From: Campylobacterales bacterium
GTDB lineage: Bacteria > Campylobacterota > Campylobacteria > Campylobacterales > JALSKU01
Length of the DNA stretch: 55,305 nucleotides
Reading direction: 5' to 3'
Assembly (NCBI GenBank): GCA_027065125.1
Contig: JAMOOV010000050.1
Coordinates: forward strand, 1 to 55,305
A program made the position numbers and the translations under genes. Positions 28,034 to 39,552 of the stretch are shown here, piece by piece; position 1 is the stretch's first letter, and each line of letters begins with the position of its first letter. The notes beneath the pieces are model-generated. The model saw only the letters and a list, made by a program, of their open reading frames with translations, searched no databases and was not told where the DNA came from.

Positions 28034-29833
28034 ATGGCAAAAAAACTCATAGATATAATGGATACGAGTTTTAGAGATGGCTTTCAGTCTGTATTTGGTG
28101 CAAGAGTTTTGCTTGAAGATTTTATTGATGTCGTATCGGTTGCAAAAGAGGCGGGTATTAGTCATTTTGAATTTGGAGGAGGAGCGAGATTTCAAAGTCC
28201 GTTTTTCTATCTAAATGAAAATGCTTTTGACATGATGGATAAATTTAGAGAAGTAGTGGGTTCTGAAACAAATCTACAAACTCTTGCAAGAGGTGTAAAT
28301 ACCGTAGCTCTTGATACTGCAAGTAGCGAAATTATTGATTTGCATGCAAAGCTTTTTAAAAAACACGGAACTACTACCATAAGAAATTTTGATGCATTAA
28401 ATGATGTGGAAAATCTCAAATATAGCGGAGAATGTATAAAAAGATATGGATTGAAGCATGAGATAGTTGTTACAATGATGGAGTTGCCTCCCGGATGTTC
28501 AGGTGCTCATGATGTAGCTTTTTATGAAAAAGTTTTAAGAAATATTCTTGATAGCGGTATAGAGTATGATAGTGTATGTTTTAAAGATGCCAGTGGTACT
28601 TCAAATCCTAAAAAAATTTACGAAACTATAAAAATGGCAAAAAAACTTCTTCCGGAAAATATTCATATCAGACTTCATACACATGAAACGGCAGGTGTAA
28701 GTGTTGCTTCTTATCTTGCTGCACTTGATGCGGGTGCGGATGGTATAGATCTTGCGGCAGCTCCTGTTAGCGGTGGTACTTCTCAACCGGATATTTTAAC
28801 TTTACTACATGCTACAAAAGGTACTGCTTATGATCTTGGCGGTCTTGATATAGAAAAAATATTAAAATACGAAACATACTTTAAAGAAAAAATGAAAGAT
28901 TATTTTATCCCTCCGGAGGCTACTGCGGTATCTCCTATCATACCTTTTTCGCCTATGCCGGGAGGTGCATTGACTGCAAATACTCAGATGATGAGAGACA
29001 ACAATATACTTGATAAATTTCCTGAAGTTATAGTAGCTATGAGAGAAGTTGTCGAAAAGGGAGGATACGGTACAAGTGTAACTCCTGTCAGTCAATTTTA
29101 TTTTCAACAAGCTTTCAATAATGTAATGTTCGGACCTTGGAAAAAGATAGCCGAAGGATACGGCAAAATGGTGCTTGGATACTTCGGGAAAACTCCGGTT
29201 GAACCGGATAAAGAGATAGTGGAGTTATCAAGCAAACAGTTAAAGCTTGAGCCTACGAAAAAAACTGCACTTGAACTTGCAAATGAAGATCCTGAAAAGT
29301 CAAAAGATTATTTTGTAAAAATGCTCGAAGATGAAGGATTGGAAATAACTGAGGAAAATATCTTTATCGCAGCCGCTTGTAAAGAAAAGGGTATAGCATT
29401 TCTAAAAGGTGAAGCGAAGATTAATGTTAGAAAAATAAGTCAAATGAAAGAAAACATAAAAAAAGGTGGAGAAAAAATGAGTGGAAGTTATACTGTTGTT
29501 GTAAATGGTAAAAAATATAATGTTGATGTAATTGAAGGAAAAGATTCAAACATTTCTGTTGCTCCTGCAAAACAGCATGAAGAGATAAAAAATGAAGCTT
29601 CTGTAGAGATTAATTCTGTTGAAGGAGAGGATGTAACCGCCACACTGCCCGGAACCGTTTTTAAGATATTGGCAAATGTCGGCGATAGTGTGAAAAAGGA
29701 TCAAGTTGTGATAATACTCGAAGCTATGAAGATGGAGATAGAGATTGTTGCACCAAAAGATGGTACCATAAAGTCCATCAATGTAAGTCAGGGTGAAAGT
29801 GTGGAAAACGGTCAACTGCTTTTTGTATTGTAG
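28034..29833 (+). CDS. oadA: Oxaloacetate decarboxylase alpha subunit / pyruvate carboxylase subunit B
   Basis: A 599-residue biotin enzyme. The N-terminal carboxyltransferase TIM barrel begins MDTSFRDGFQSV, has the CFKDASG lysine segment and metal ligands HTHETAG near 215, and the PMPGGALTANT block. After a linker, the C-terminal biotinyl domain carries EAMKMEIE with the biotinylated Lys at 566. It moves CO2 between oxaloacetate and biotin. With oadG and oadB on both sides it fits a Na+-coupled oxaloacetate decarboxylase; in Campylobacter a close relative is called PycB and works as half of pyruvate carboxylase, so the direction is open. Confidence 0.92.
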   Translation: MAKKLIDIMDTSFRDGFQSVFGARVLLEDFIDVVSVAKEAGISHFEFGGGARFQSPFFYLNENAFDMMDKFREVVGSETNLQTLARGVNTVALDTASSEIIDLHAKLFKKHGTTTIRNFDALNDVENLKYSGECIKRYGLKHEIVVTMMELPPGCSGAHDVAFYEKVLRNILDSGIEYDSVCFKDASGTSNPKKIYETIKMAKKLLPENIHIRLHTHETAGVSVASYLAALDAGADGIDLAAAPVSGGTSQPDILTLLHATKGTAYDLGGLDIEKILKYETYFKEKMKDYFIPPEATAVSPIIPFSPMPGGALTANTQMMRDNNILDKFPEVIVAMREVVEKGGYGTSVTPVSQFYFQQAFNNVMFGPWKKIAEGYGKMVLGYFGKTPVEPDKEIVELSSKQLKLEPTKKTALELANEDPEKSKDYFVKMLEDEGLEITEENIFIAAACKEKGIAFLKGEAKINVRKISQMKENIKKGGEKMSGSYTVVVNGKKYNVDVIEGKDSNISVAPAKQHEEIKNEASVEINSVEGEDVTATLPGTVFKILANVGDSVKKDQVVIILEAMKMEIEIVAPKDGTIKSINVSQGESVENGQLLFVL

Positions 29834-29854
29834 GAAAATTTTAAGGAAATTATG

Positions 29855-31189
29855 ATGAAAAAAATCCTTTATATTGTATTGATTGCAACTCTATTTTTGG
29901 GTGTAGTAAATTTGTCTGCTATGGAGAATGAAAAAAATTTAAAACAAAATGCAAAACAAGAGAATTATTCAAAAGAGTACAAATCAATTTCGATAGCACA
30001 ACTATTTAAAAATTTTTATAAAACAACTGGTATATATGCTGTTTTAAATCCGAGAGATGGTGTTAAAAATGCTCTTGGCGAACCTCTTAGCAAATTTGCT
30101 CAGAGTTGGGGCAGAGTTATTATGGTATTGATAACATTTTTACTTTTTTATCTTGCTATTGCCAAAGAATTTGAACCTCTTTTGTTGCTTCCGATTGCCT
30201 TTGGAGGATTGCTTTCTAATATTCCTCTGGCAAATATCATAGGACATGAGGGTTTTATAGGTACTATTTTTGATGCCGGAATAAAAAATGAACTTTTTCC
30301 ATTGATAATATTTATGGGAGTGGGTGCAATGACAGATTTTGGTCCTCTGCTTGCCAATCCTAAAACCGCATTTCTTGGAGCTGCTGCACAGTTTGGCATA
30401 TTTGGTTCGCTCTTGGGTGCACTTTTACTTAGTCAATATACTCCATTTTTTGACTTTACTCTAAAAGATGCTTCGGCTATATCTATCATTGGTGGAGCAG
30501 ATGGTCCTACTTCTATATTTGTAGCATCAAAACTTTCTCCGGATCTTATGGGTGCTATAGCTGTTGCGGCATATTCATATATGGCACTTGTGCCTATTAT
30601 CCAGCCTCCTATAATGAGATTTTTTACAACCAAAGAAGAGAGAAAGATAAAAATGAAACAGTTAAGAGAAGTTAGCAAACTTGAAAAACTGCTTTTCCCA
30701 TTAACTGTTTTGATGTTATCTATCTTAATACTTCCCGAATCTACTCCTTTGATAGGAGCTTTAACTTTTGGAAATTTTGCAAAGGTTTCCGGAGTTGTGG
30801 ATAGACTTTCTAATACTATGCAAAACTCTTTGATAAATATAGTTACTATATTTCTTGGACTTGGAGTAGGTTCAAAACTTGCAGCTGAAAAATTTTTGGT
30901 AGCCGATACTTTGGGTATTCTTATTCTTGGTCTTTTTGCTTTTGCTCTTGGCACTGTTGCTGGAGTTTTAATGGCAAAGATAATGAATAAAATTTCAAAA
31001 GATCCGATCAATCCGCTAATAGGATCAGCCGGAGTTAGTGCCGTGCCAATGGCAGCAAGAGTTTCAAATAAAGTGGGAATGGAAGAGGATAAAACCAATA
31101 TGCTTTTGATGCATGCTATGGGTCCAAATGTTGCCGGAGTTATTGGTTCGGCCGTGGCAGCTGGTGTATTGCTGTCTATATTTAAATAA
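29855..31189 (+). CDS. oadB: Oxaloacetate decarboxylase beta subunit (Na+ pump)
   Basis: A 444-residue membrane protein, with starts possible at 29852 or 29855; the second suits AAGGA at 29843-29847 better. An N-terminal signal-like helix precedes a polar stretch (about residues 20-70) and then the polytopic core with the [17 protein letters not shown] motif, containing the conserved Asp of Na+-translocating carboxylate decarboxylases, and [17 protein letters not shown]. It decarboxylates carboxybiotin on OadA and exports Na+. It is followed 14 bases later by pckA. Confidence 0.92.
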   Translation: MKKILYIVLIATLFLGVVNLSAMENEKNLKQNAKQENYSKEYKSISIAQLFKNFYKTTGIYAVLNPRDGVKNALGEPLSKFAQSWGRVIMVLITFLLFYLAIAKEFEPLLLLPIAFGGLLSNIPLANIIGHEGFIGTIFDAGIKNELFPLIIFMGVGAMTDFGPLLANPKTAFLGAAAQFGIFGSLLGALLLSQYTPFFDFTLKDASAISIIGGADGPTSIFVASKLSPDLMGAIAVAAYSYMALVPIIQPPIMRFFTTKEERKIKMKQLREVSKLEKLLFPLTVLMLSILILPESTPLIGALTFGNFAKVSGVVDRLSNTMQNSLINIVTIFLGLGVGSKLAAEKFLVADTLGILILGLFAFALGTVAGVLMAKIMNKISKDPINPLIGSAGVSAVPMAARVSNKVGMEEDKTNMLLMHAMGPNVAGVIGSAVAAGVLLSIFK

Positions 31190-31203
31190 AGGAGTTTTTT
31201 AAA

Positions 31204-32781
31204 ATGTCAGTTATTGATGAACTGGGGGAAGTTGGAGTTAATGATGTAAAAAAAGTTTATCACAATATAAGCTATGATAAACTTTTTGATCTTGAGTTAA
31301 GAAATAAAGAGGGAAGTGTAACTGACAATGGTACTATGAGTGTCGATACTGGGGTTTTTACGGGAAGAAGTCCTAAAGATAAGTATTTTGTTGATCAGCC
31401 ACCTTCAAATAAATATATAGCTTGGGGAGAGATAAACCATCCTATAAAAAAAGAGATATTTGATGAACTTTTTGAAGTAGCCAAAAAACAACTCTCCGGT
31501 AAAGAACTTTTTGTGCAAGATGTTTTTTGCGGAGCAAGTGAAAATAGCAAAAAAAGCATAAGAGTTATCTCCGAAGTGGCTTGGCAGGCACACTTTGTAA
31601 AAAATATGTTTATTGTTCCGAGTGATGAAGAGTTGAAGAACTTCAAGCCCGATTTTACTCTGTTTGTAGCTAGTAAAACAACAAACGAAAAGTGGAAAGA
31701 GCATGGATTAAACTCCGAAGTTTTTGTTGTTTTTAATATCGAAGAAAACATAGCGGTAATAGGTGGTACTTGGTATGGCGGAGAGATAAAAAAAGGTGTA
31801 TTTTCTATGATGAACTATTGGCTTCCTCTTGAAGGAAAGCTTGGTATGCACTGTTCGGCAAATGTAGGAAAAGAGGGTGATGTAGCACTATTTTTTGGAC
31901 TTAGTGGAACAGGAAAAACAACTCTTTCAACAGATCCAAATCGCGCTTTGATAGGTGACGATGAGCATGGTTGGGACGATAAAGGTGTTTTTAACTTTGA
32001 AGGCGGGTGCTATGCAAAAGTTATAAACTTAGATCCAAATAGCGAACCCGAGATATATGCGGCCATAAGAAGAAATGCACTTTTGGAAAATGTTGTTATG
32101 GATGAAAACGGCAAAGTTGATTATTCCGATAAATCCAAAACCGAAAATACAAGAGTTTCGTACCCTATAAATCATATAGAAAATCATTGTTCTACACTTC
32201 AAGCCGGTCATCCGAAAAATATCATCTTTTTGACTGCAGATGCTTTTGGTGTACTACCTCCTGTTAGTAAACTCACAAAAGAGCAAGCAATGTACTATTT
32301 CTTAAGTGGATATACTGCAAAAGTAGCGGGAACTGAAAGAGGCATAACCGAGCCGGTTGCAACATTTAGCTCTTGCTTTGGGGAGCCTTTCTTGCCACTT
32401 CATCCTACAGTTTATGCGAAATTGCTTGGTGAAAAGATAGATGAGCATAATGTTAATGTATTTTTAGTCAATACCGGTTGGAGTGGCGGAAGTTACGGAG
32501 TGGGTAAAAGAATGAGCATAAAAGCTACGAGAAATTGTATAACTGCAATTCTTGACGGGAGTATAAATAGTAGCGATTTTGAAACTTTGCCAGTATTTAA
32601 TTTGTCTGTTCCTAAAAGTCTTGAAGGAGTAGATAGCAATATCTTAAATCCAAGAAACACTTGGGCGGATAAAAAAGAGTATGACTCAACAAGAGATAAA
32701 CTCGCCTCAATGTTTATAAAAAACTTTCAAAAATATATCACAAAAGAGAGTGATTACTCAAAATATGGTCCAAAGCTGTAA
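31204..32781 (+). CDS. pckA: Phosphoenolpyruvate carboxykinase (ATP)
   Basis: A 525-residue enzyme of normal length. It has the P-loop (kinase-1a) [14 protein letters not shown] near residues 232-245, DDEHGW (metal site) shortly after, FTGRSPKDK near the N-terminus, and [19 protein letters not shown]. It interconverts oxaloacetate plus ATP with PEP plus CO2 plus ADP in the cytoplasm. It follows oadB closely, so oxaloacetate-handling enzymes are expressed together. A strong hairpin separates it from argH. Confidence 0.96.
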   Translation: MSVIDELGEVGVNDVKKVYHNISYDKLFDLELRNKEGSVTDNGTMSVDTGVFTGRSPKDKYFVDQPPSNKYIAWGEINHPIKKEIFDELFEVAKKQLSGKELFVQDVFCGASENSKKSIRVISEVAWQAHFVKNMFIVPSDEELKNFKPDFTLFVASKTTNEKWKEHGLNSEVFVVFNIEENIAVIGGTWYGGEIKKGVFSMMNYWLPLEGKLGMHCSANVGKEGDVALFFGLSGTGKTTLSTDPNRALIGDDEHGWDDKGVFNFEGGCYAKVINLDPNSEPEIYAAIRRNALLENVVMDENGKVDYSDKSKTENTRVSYPINHIENHCSTLQAGHPKNIIFLTADAFGVLPPVSKLTKEQAMYYFLSGYTAKVAGTERGITEPVATFSSCFGEPFLPLHPTVYAKLLGEKIDEHNVNVFLVNTGWSGGSYGVGKRMSIKATRNCITAILDGSINSSDFETLPVFNLSVPKSLEGVDSNILNPRNTWADKKEYDSTRDKLASMFIKNFQKYITKESDYSKYGPKL

Positions 32782-32821
32782 GATATTTGGAGTTTGGAGA
32801 AAATTCAAACTCCAAAATCTT
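32780..32821 (+). terminator. Hairpin after pckA
   Basis: A long stem, TTTGGAGTTTG (32786-32796) with CAAACTCCAAA (32806-32816), extended by AAGAT and ATCTT at the ends, loop of 9 bases. It begins at the pckA stop. The tract after it is not T-rich, so it may end or only process the transcript before argH. Confidence 0.6.
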
Positions 32822-32847
32822 AAACCAACTACATAAAAGGAAATATA

Positions 32848-34236
32848 TTGTCAAAAGTTGCTTCCGGAAAAATCAAGGGTCCAACCGCAAAACTCTTAGA
32901 TGAATTTAATGCCTCTATAATGTTTGATAAAGAGCTTTATAGCGAAGATATAGAGGGTTCTATAGCTCATGTAAAGATGCTTTGTAAGCAGAAAATTATC
33001 GATGAAAACAGTAGAGATAAGATAATAAATGGGCTTTTGACTATAAAAAAAGAGATAGAAGATGGAAAATATAAATTTGATATAAAAGATGAAGATATCC
33101 ATATGTCTATAGAAAATCGACTAACCGAACTTATAGGCAAAGATGCCAAAAAAATGCATACCGCAAGAAGTAGAAATGACCAAGTTGCACTCGATTTTAG
33201 GTTATTTGTACTTAGAAAAAATTATGAAATTGTAGATTTGCTATTGTCACTGCAAAAAGTTTTGCTTAATATAGCCACAAAAAATATAGATACCTTGTTA
33301 CCCGGTATGACCCACTTGCAACATGCTCAACCGATAAATTTTGCATATCATATATTGGCATATATGTCGATGTTTAAAAGAGATATAGAGAGATTTGAAA
33401 ACTCCAAAGAGAGAAACAATATTTCTCCTATAGGGTGTGCCGCTCTTGCGGGAACACCATATCCCACGGATAGAGAGTATGAGGCTAAGCTTCTTGGTTT
33501 TGATAGTGTTAGCATAAACTGTCTAGATACCGTAAGTGATAGAGATTTTGCACTTGAGATACTCTTTAACATATCTGTTTTAATGATGCATATCTCAAGA
33601 CTTTCGGAGGAGATTATACTTTGGAGTAGCAGTGAGTTTGGTTTTGTGGAGCTTAGTGATGAATACTCCACAAGTAGCTCCATTATGCCTCAAAAGAAAA
33701 ATCCCGATGTACCCGAACTTTTAAGAGGAAAAACCGGTAGAGTATATGGTAATCTAATCTCTCTTTTAACGGTTTTAAAAGGTTTGCCTCTGGCATACAA
33801 TAAAGACATGCAAGAGGATAAAGAGGGTGTGTTCGATAGTGTTAAAACTGCTGAAATATCCATAAAAATATTGACAAAAGCTGTTGAGAGTATGAGTATC
33901 AAAAAAGAGGCTATGCAAAAAGCTACAAAAATAGGGCATTTAAGTGCTACCGATCTGGCTGATTATTTAACTCAAAAATGCGGATATGCTTTTAGAGATG
34001 CTTATAAATTGACAGGGGAAATAGTTGGTTATGCCGATGAAAATGATAAAGATGTAAGCGAATTAACTTTAGAGGAGATACAAAAGTTCGAACCCTCTGT
34101 AAAAGAGGATATTGTTGATATATTGCAACTTAAAAATTCGATGAATGCAAGAAACTCTCAAGGCGGAACTTCTAAAGATAGTACAAAAAAACAGATAGAG
34201 TATTTTCAAAAGTGGATTAATGAGGCTGCTATATAG
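32848..34236 (+). CDS. argH: Argininosuccinate lyase
   Basis: A 462-residue member of the fumarase/aspartase superfamily. It has [10 protein letters not shown] near residue 104, the [10 protein letters not shown] segment near 152, and the superfamily signature [12 protein letters not shown] near 275-286. It splits argininosuccinate into arginine and fumarate, the last step of arginine synthesis. The start is a TTG with AAAAGG seven bases upstream. A hairpin terminator overlaps its stop codon. Confidence 0.96.
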   Translation: MSKVASGKIKGPTAKLLDEFNASIMFDKELYSEDIEGSIAHVKMLCKQKIIDENSRDKIINGLLTIKKEIEDGKYKFDIKDEDIHMSIENRLTELIGKDAKKMHTARSRNDQVALDFRLFVLRKNYEIVDLLLSLQKVLLNIATKNIDTLLPGMTHLQHAQPINFAYHILAYMSMFKRDIERFENSKERNNISPIGCAALAGTPYPTDREYEAKLLGFDSVSINCLDTVSDRDFALEILFNISVLMMHISRLSEEIILWSSSEFGFVELSDEYSTSSSIMPQKKNPDVPELLRGKTGRVYGNLISLLTVLKGLPLAYNKDMQEDKEGVFDSVKTAEISIKILTKAVESMSIKKEAMQKATKIGHLSATDLADYLTQKCGYAFRDAYKLTGEIVGYADENDKDVSELTLEEIQKFEPSVKEDIVDILQLKNSMNARNSQGGTSKDSTKKQIEYFQKWINEAAI

Positions 34237-34250
34237 TAGCCTCATTTTAT
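34222..34250 (+). terminator. Terminator overlapping the argH stop
   Basis: GAGGCTGCTA (34222-34231) pairs with TAGTAGCCTC (34234-34243), 8-10 bp with one G-T pair, followed by ATTTTAT. The stem begins within the last codons of argH. The next gene (HIT) is convergent. Confidence 0.65.
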
Positions 34251-34348
34251 AAGCTCAAAAGCTGTAGAAAAATCCATTGAAAATACTTTAAAATCTTATA
34301 GTAATAATATAAATGGTACTATTAAATTGTATGAAATGGTATCATTCT

Positions 34349-34705
34349 CTATAAAAACTTTTTACTTTCATCGGGAGCGAGTTGAGGCCAAGTTAATTTT
34401 GTACCTCCAAGTAGATGGAAATGTAGATGCATAACTTCTTGTCCTCCATCTTCTCCGTTATTGACTATCAGTCTGTATCCTCTATTATCTAGCTCAAGTT
34501 TTTTTGCTATTTCTTGTATAAAAGGAGTCATGTTTGCCATCATTTCAGAAGTTGTATCTTGAAATCTCTCGACATGCTCTTTTGGTATAATAAGGATATG
34601 TATAGGAGCTTTTGGGTTTATATCGTGAAATGCTAAAAAATTATCATTTTCATATACTTTATTACAAGGAATTTCACCTTTTGCTATTTTACAAAAAATA
34701 CACAT
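34349..34705 (-). CDS. HIT-family protein (HinT/HinT-like nucleoside phosphoramidase)
   Basis: A 118-residue protein from the ATG at 34705, preferred over 34717 because GGAG then lies at ribosome-site distance and the family starts MCIFCKI. It has the two Cys of the zinc/structural CxxC (C2, C5), the adenosine-binding FHDINPKAPIHILIIPK and the intact histidine triad HLHFHLL (H93, H95, H97). HinT proteins hydrolyse nucleoside phosphoramidates such as AMP-lysine. It contrasts with the other HIT gene in the window, which lost the first triad His. Confidence 0.92.
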   Translation of the reverse strand: MCIFCKIAKGEIPCNKVYENDNFLAFHDINPKAPIHILIIPKEHVERFQDTTSEMMANMTPFIQEIAKKLELDNRGYRLIVNNGEDGGQEVMHLHFHLLGGTKLTWPQLAPDESKKFL

Positions 34706-34728
34706 ATGTTTCTCCATTTTTTCTTTTT

Positions 34729-34734
34729 ATTATA
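34729..34734 (-). promoter_or_regulatory. Candidate -10 box for the HinT gene
   Basis: On the minus strand, TTGGTATAATAAAAAG puts TATAAT at 34734-34729, 24 bases before the chosen ATG, with T-rich sequence upstream. Confidence 0.5.
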
Positions 34735-34780
34735 CCAAAAAAATATTATAATTTGTCAAAAAAATAGATATATTGATAAA

Positions 34781-34931
34781 ATTTAGCTATGAACAATAAA
34801 GGCTGTTTTTTAGAAAAGATGAGATTTACTAAAATTTAATATATTTTAGGATAAAATGTACCTTTTATTACAAAATCTAAATATCGAATGGCTTATATAT
34901 GTAATTTGATATTTAGCTATAAACACTAAGG
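34781..34931 (+). repeat. Imperfect direct repeat upstream of pheS
   Basis: ATTTAGCTATGAACAATAAA (34781-34800, then GG) recurs 130 bases on as ATTTAGCTATAAACACTAAGG (34911-34931), differing at two positions and one deleted A. The second copy contains the ribosome site for the TTG start of pheS. A TAAAAT candidate -10 at 34852-34857 lies between the copies. Confidence 0.45.
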
Positions 34932-34940
34932 TGAAATAGT

Positions 34941-35933
34941 TTGAGAGATTATATACAAAAGATAAAATCCGCTATGGATTTAAATGAGCTTGAGAAGCTT
35001 AGGGTTGAAATATTTGGTAAAAAAGGGGTTCTTGCGGCTTCTTTTTCTAAATTAAAGAGTTTGTCAAACGATGAGAAAAAAGAGTTTGCAAAAGAGTTAA
35101 ATGTCTTAAAAACACAGTTAAGCAATCTATTGCAAGAGAAAAAAGAGTCTTTAAATAAAAAAGCAATGGAAATCTCTATGCAAAAAGATGGAGTAGATGT
35201 TACTTTGTTTGATGCTGCTTGTGAAAATGGTGCATTACATCCTGTTCAAGCTACGATGGATAAAATGATTGAGTACTTTTTCGGTTTGAATTTTGAAATA
35301 CAAGAGGGACCTTTGGTTGAGGACGATTTTCACAATTTCGAAGCTCTAAACCTTCCAGAATTTCACCCTGCAAGAGATATGCAAGATACATTTTATTTTA
35401 AAGATTCAAAGCTTTTAAGAACACACACATCTCCTGTTCAGATAAGGACAATGTTAAAGGAAAAACCACCGATTAGGATCATAAGTCCGGGAGCAGTTTT
35501 TAGAAGAGATTTGGATATTACCCATACTCCACAGTTTCATCAGATAGAGGGATTGGTTGTGGAGGAGGGCAATAAAGTCTCTTTTGCCAATTTAAAATTT
35601 ATCCTTGAAAATTTTTTAACTCATATGTTTGGAGATGTTAAGGTTAGATTTAGACCGAGTTTTTTTCCTTTTACGGAACCAAGTGCCGAAGTAGATATAA
35701 GCTGTATATTTTGTAAAGGCAAAGGCTGTAGAGTCTGTTCTCATACCGGATGGATAGAGATACTTGGTTGTGGCATGGTTGATCCTAATGTTTTTAAAGC
35801 TGTGGGATATGAAGATGTAAGTGGTTATGCATTTGGACTTGGTGTTGAAAGGGTTGCAATGCTATTGCATCAAATTCCGGATTTAAGATCTCTTTATGAG
35901 GGCGATTTGAGACTGTTGGAGCAATTTAAATGA
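34941..35933 (+). CDS. pheS: Phenylalanyl-tRNA synthetase alpha subunit
   Basis: A 330-residue class II synthetase subunit. The N-terminal coiled coil (about 1-85) binds tRNA. The catalytic part has motif 1 region [24 protein letters not shown]-like blocks, [13 protein letters not shown], motif 2 ([17 protein letters not shown]) and motif 3 ([16 protein letters not shown]). The start is a TTG after AAGGTG. It pairs with PheT in an alpha2-beta2 enzyme that charges tRNA-Phe; the stop overlaps pheT by 4 bases. Confidence 0.96.
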   Translation: MRDYIQKIKSAMDLNELEKLRVEIFGKKGVLAASFSKLKSLSNDEKKEFAKELNVLKTQLSNLLQEKKESLNKKAMEISMQKDGVDVTLFDAACENGALHPVQATMDKMIEYFFGLNFEIQEGPLVEDDFHNFEALNLPEFHPARDMQDTFYFKDSKLLRTHTSPVQIRTMLKEKPPIRIISPGAVFRRDLDITHTPQFHQIEGLVVEEGNKVSFANLKFILENFLTHMFGDVKVRFRPSFFPFTEPSAEVDISCIFCKGKGCRVCSHTGWIEILGCGMVDPNVFKAVGYEDVSGYAFGLGVERVAMLLHQIPDLRSLYEGDLRLLEQFK

Positions 35934-38263
35934 TAATTACGAGAAATTGGTTAAGTGAGTGGATGGATATAGGCGATGTATCTACCGAAAAGATTTGTGA
36001 TACTCTAAACTCAATAGGTTTAGAAGTTGATAGTGTTAAAAAGATAAGAGTACCTAAAAATGTTGTAGTTGGATATGTAAGCAAATGCGAAAAACATCCC
36101 AATGCAGATAAACTTTCAGTTTGTCAAGTTGATGTCGGTAATGAAGTAGTACAGATTGTTTGTGGGGCAAAAAATGTAAAAGCCGGACAGTATGTGCCTG
36201 TGGCAAAGATAGGTGCAATACTTGGAGATAATTTTAAAATCAAAAAAGCAAAACTAAGAGGTGTTGAATCTCACGGTATGATATGTTCCGCAGAAGAGAT
36301 AGGTTTGCCGAAATTAAACGACGGTATTTTAGAACTTGATGAGAGTATAGGTAAGTTGGTTGTTGGTAAAGAGTTAAGTCAATATCAAGAGATAAATGAT
36401 GATATTATTGATATAGAACTAACTGCAAATAGAGGAGATTGTCTTAGTGTTTTCGGGATTGCAAGGGATTTGAGTGCAGCACTTGATAAAGCCATATATC
36501 ATATTGAAAATATAGAAGATGAAGAGGGAGGTCTTGGCATAGGTAGGATTTTATCTTTAAATGTCAAAGATAAAGCTTCGGTATCTTTGCTATATAAGAT
36601 TTTTTCTCCGAAAGAGATAAAAAATTCTTTACTGATTGATCTTAGATTATCATTTGTGGACAAAAAGCAAAATAGTATTTTTGATTCTTATAAAGTGTAT
36701 GCTATGCATTCTACTGGGGTCATTATAAAATTATATTCATGTGATAAACTAATAAATAAAACAACAAAAAAATGTGAAATAACTATACAAAAAGATAAAA
36801 ATGGTGCTGAATATGTTGAAATATTAGATAAAATATCCTATATAGGAATGGATGAAGATGATGATTTAAAGCCAAGCGAAAATGATGAAAGAGTTATATT
36901 TGAAGGAAGTTATATAAACCCAAATACAATTTCAAAAGCCGGAAAATATTTAAAGACAAAAAATGATAAAACTTTTTATCATGCAAGTAGAGGAAGTGAG
37001 CCAAATATTGAATTTGGTTCAAGGTACTTTAAAGTTCTTATGAATAAATTTGCAAATGTCAATTGGTACAACGGTGTAGAAACCATAGATAATTTGCCTG
37101 AAGAAAATATTATAAATATTCATATTGATAAAATTAACTCTTTGATAGGGCAATCTATAGAAAAAGTTACTGTAGTAAATATTTTGAAAAAATTGGGTTT
37201 TGAAGTTGAGATGAGAGATGAGTTTGATTTATTAAGTGTGAAGATTCCAATTTTTAGACACGATGTGCAAAATCAACAAGATATTACTGAGGAGATAGTT
37301 AGAATTATCGGCATAGATAATATCAAGTCTTTACCACTTAAATATATAGAATCAAATAACCAAAATGATGCTTTTAAAAAATATCAAAAGAAACTATTTT
37401 ACAGGAAAAAGGCTTCTGCTGTAGGCTTTTTTGAAGTTGTAAATTATATTTTTACTGATGGAAAAAAAATAGATCAATTCTATTTAGATAAAATAGATGA
37501 AAATAAAAAGTTGATAAATCCAGTTACAAATGAGTTGGATACTTTAAGAAGTTCTCTTATTGTAGGCTTAATAGAAACGGTAGAGAGAAATATAAAATAT
37601 GGCAAAAAAAGTATAAGACTTTTTGAAGTGGGATCTGCTTTTGATAAAAATAGAGATGAGAGCTTGAAGATTTCTTTTATTTTTAGTGGAGAGGTTGAAA
37701 GACCGGCTTTAAGAAATCATGGCAAACCTAAAGTTATAGATTTTTTCACATTTTCTCAAAAAATATCATCTATTGTAGGTAATTTTGAGATCGAAAAGAG
37801 TGACGATGTGCCGAGCTTTATATCTCCTTATGAATATGGTATCATTGTAAAAGATGGTGTAAAAATCGGCTATATAGGTAGGGTTCATATTGATGTAGAA
37901 AAGAAATATAGTTTGTATAAAACTTATATTTGTGAGATAGATTTTGATAAATTGAGATTGTCTGATATTAAAGTCAAAGCTTATTCTAAATATCCGTCCA
38001 TAGAGAGAGATTTTAGTTTTCTTGTTCCTGAAAATATATCATATAAGGATATTAAAGAGATAATATACAAAAACAAACCAAAAGAAATCATCAATGTTTA
38101 TCCTATTGATATTTTTAAAAGTTCTTCTTTTAAAAATAGTATCAGTTTAACTATAAAATTTATAATGCAGTCAGACAAAAAAACACTAAATGATAATGAT
38201 GTGAATACAATTTTATCTCCTATACTTGATAATTTAAAAGAGATAGGTGTGGATATCAGATGA
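35930..38263 (+). CDS. pheT: Phenylalanyl-tRNA synthetase beta subunit
   Basis: A 777-residue subunit. The EMAP/B2 tRNA-binding domain is clear ([36 protein letters not shown]), as are [19 protein letters not shown], the B5 domain and the C-terminal anticodon-binding FDX-ACB domain ([15 protein letters not shown]). The B3/4 region (about residues 200-370) is degenerate: the canonical NYVMLELGQPMHAFD block is replaced by [18 protein letters not shown] and the GIMGG editing loop is not seen. It overlaps pheS and aroA by ATGA at both ends. Confidence 0.93.
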   Translation: MIITRNWLSEWMDIGDVSTEKICDTLNSIGLEVDSVKKIRVPKNVVVGYVSKCEKHPNADKLSVCQVDVGNEVVQIVCGAKNVKAGQYVPVAKIGAILGDNFKIKKAKLRGVESHGMICSAEEIGLPKLNDGILELDESIGKLVVGKELSQYQEINDDIIDIELTANRGDCLSVFGIARDLSAALDKAIYHIENIEDEEGGLGIGRILSLNVKDKASVSLLYKIFSPKEIKNSLLIDLRLSFVDKKQNSIFDSYKVYAMHSTGVIIKLYSCDKLINKTTKKCEITIQKDKNGAEYVEILDKISYIGMDEDDDLKPSENDERVIFEGSYINPNTISKAGKYLKTKNDKTFYHASRGSEPNIEFGSRYFKVLMNKFANVNWYNGVETIDNLPEENIINIHIDKINSLIGQSIEKVTVVNILKKLGFEVEMRDEFDLLSVKIPIFRHDVQNQQDITEEIVRIIGIDNIKSLPLKYIESNNQNDAFKKYQKKLFYRKKASAVGFFEVVNYIFTDGKKIDQFYLDKIDENKKLINPVTNELDTLRSSLIVGLIETVERNIKYGKKSIRLFEVGSAFDKNRDESLKISFIFSGEVERPALRNHGKPKVIDFFTFSQKISSIVGNFEIEKSDDVPSFISPYEYGIIVKDGVKIGYIGRVHIDVEKKYSLYKTYICEIDFDKLRLSDIKVKAYSKYPSIERDFSFLVPENISYKDIKEIIYKNKPKEIINVYPIDIFKSSSFKNSISLTIKFIMQSDKKTLNDNDVNTILSPILDNLKEIGVDIR

Positions 38264-39552
38264 GTTTCTTAGAGATAGAGAAATGTGACGATTTTGATTT
38301 GGAGATAAAATCCATAGCGAGTGATAAATCCATCTCTCATAGATCTGCTATATTTTCTTTATTGAGTGATAAACCTTCAAGGATAAAAAATTATTTACAA
38401 GCAGAAGATACTCTAAATACTTTAAAAATTGTTGAAAAGCTTGGTGCAAAAATAGAAGAAAATAGTGAATTTTTAAAAATAACTCCTCCTAAAGATATAA
38501 AAGAGCCTGATGATGTGCTTGATTGTGGTAATTCTGGTACTGCTATGAGATTGATGTGCGGTTTTTTGTCGAACAAAAAAGGCTTTTTTGTTCTTCACGG
38601 AGATAAGTATCTTTCGCAAAGACCAATGAACAGAGTTATAAAACCTTTAAAAAATATTGGAGCTAAAATTGATGGAAGAGACGAGGGCAGCTATTCTCCG
38701 TTGGCTATAAGAGGATCAAAACTTACTTCATTTAAATATAAAAGTCCTATAGCTTCTGCTCAAGTAAAAAGTGCTATGATTCTTTCTGTTTTGAGATCTG
38801 CCGATAAAATATCATACTATAAGGAGCCTCATCTTAGTAGAGATCATACTGAGAGGATGTTAAACGGTATGGGGGCAAAAATTATAACAAATGAAAAATC
38901 TGAAATTGAGATATATCCATCATTACAACCTTTGAAACCATTAGATATATATATTCCTTCTGATCCCTCAAGTGCATTTTTCTTTGCCGTGGCTACGGCA
39001 ATTTCAAAAAATTCTAAAATCATTTTAAAAAATGTACTTTTAAATCCTACAAGGATAGAGGCTTTTGAAGTACTTAAAAGAATGGGTGCGGATATAAAGT
39101 ATATAATCAAAGATGAAAAATATGAAATAGTTGGAGATATAGTAGTAAAAAGCTCTAAGTTGAAGGGGATTGAAGTTGGCGAAAATATAGCTTGGTTAAT
39201 AGATGAACTTCCTGCTTTATCTATAGCTATGAGTTGTGCGAAAGGCAAAAGTGTAGTAAAAAATGCCAAAGAGCTTAGAGTAAAAGAGAGCGATAGGATA
39301 AAAACAGTAGTTGATAACCTGCAAAAGTGTGGCATAAAAACTAAAGAATATAAAGATGGGTATGAGATAATTGGCGGAGAAATTAAAAGTGCTGAAATCA
39401 ATAGCTTTGGAGATCATAGGATAGCCATGAGTTTTGCTATTGCCGGTCTTGTAGATGGTATGAAAGTGAATGATACAGAGTGTATAAAAACTTCTTTTCC
39501 AAATTTTATAGATATACTTAAAAAGATAACAAGGATTAAAATTGGAAATTAG
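38260..39552 (+). CDS. aroA: 3-phosphoshikimate 1-carboxyvinyltransferase (EPSP synthase)
   Basis: A 430-residue enzyme of the shikimate pathway. It has [13 protein letters not shown] near residue 22, [15 protein letters not shown] near 86, [10 protein letters not shown] near 122, the SSAFFFAVA segment and [11 protein letters not shown] near 344. It condenses shikimate-3-phosphate with PEP. It sits in the pheS-pheT-aroA-ispH chain with 4-base and 11-base overlaps, so translation is coupled; the pathway feeds phenylalanine, the substrate of PheST. Confidence 0.96.
   Translation: MSFLEIEKCDDFDLEIKSIASDKSISHRSAIFSLLSDKPSRIKNYLQAEDTLNTLKIVEKLGAKIEENSEFLKITPPKDIKEPDDVLDCGNSGTAMRLMCGFLSNKKGFFVLHGDKYLSQRPMNRVIKPLKNIGAKIDGRDEGSYSPLAIRGSKLTSFKYKSPIASAQVKSAMILSVLRSADKISYYKEPHLSRDHTERMLNGMGAKIITNEKSEIEIYPSLQPLKPLDIYIPSDPSSAFFFAVATAISKNSKIILKNVLLNPTRIEAFEVLKRMGADIKYIIKDEKYEIVGDIVVKSSKLKGIEVGENIAWLIDELPALSIAMSCAKGKSVVKNAKELRVKESDRIKTVVDNLQKCGIKTKEYKDGYEIIGGEIKSAEINSFGDHRIAMSFAIAGLVDGMKVNDTECIKTSFPNFIDILKKITRIKIGN

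Noticed and set aside
34789-34839. A 16-codon ORF (starts MNNKGCFLEK) upstream of pheS that could be an attenuation leader peptide
   Set aside because: It has only two Phe codons, no ribosome site, and lies before the likely promoter of pheS.
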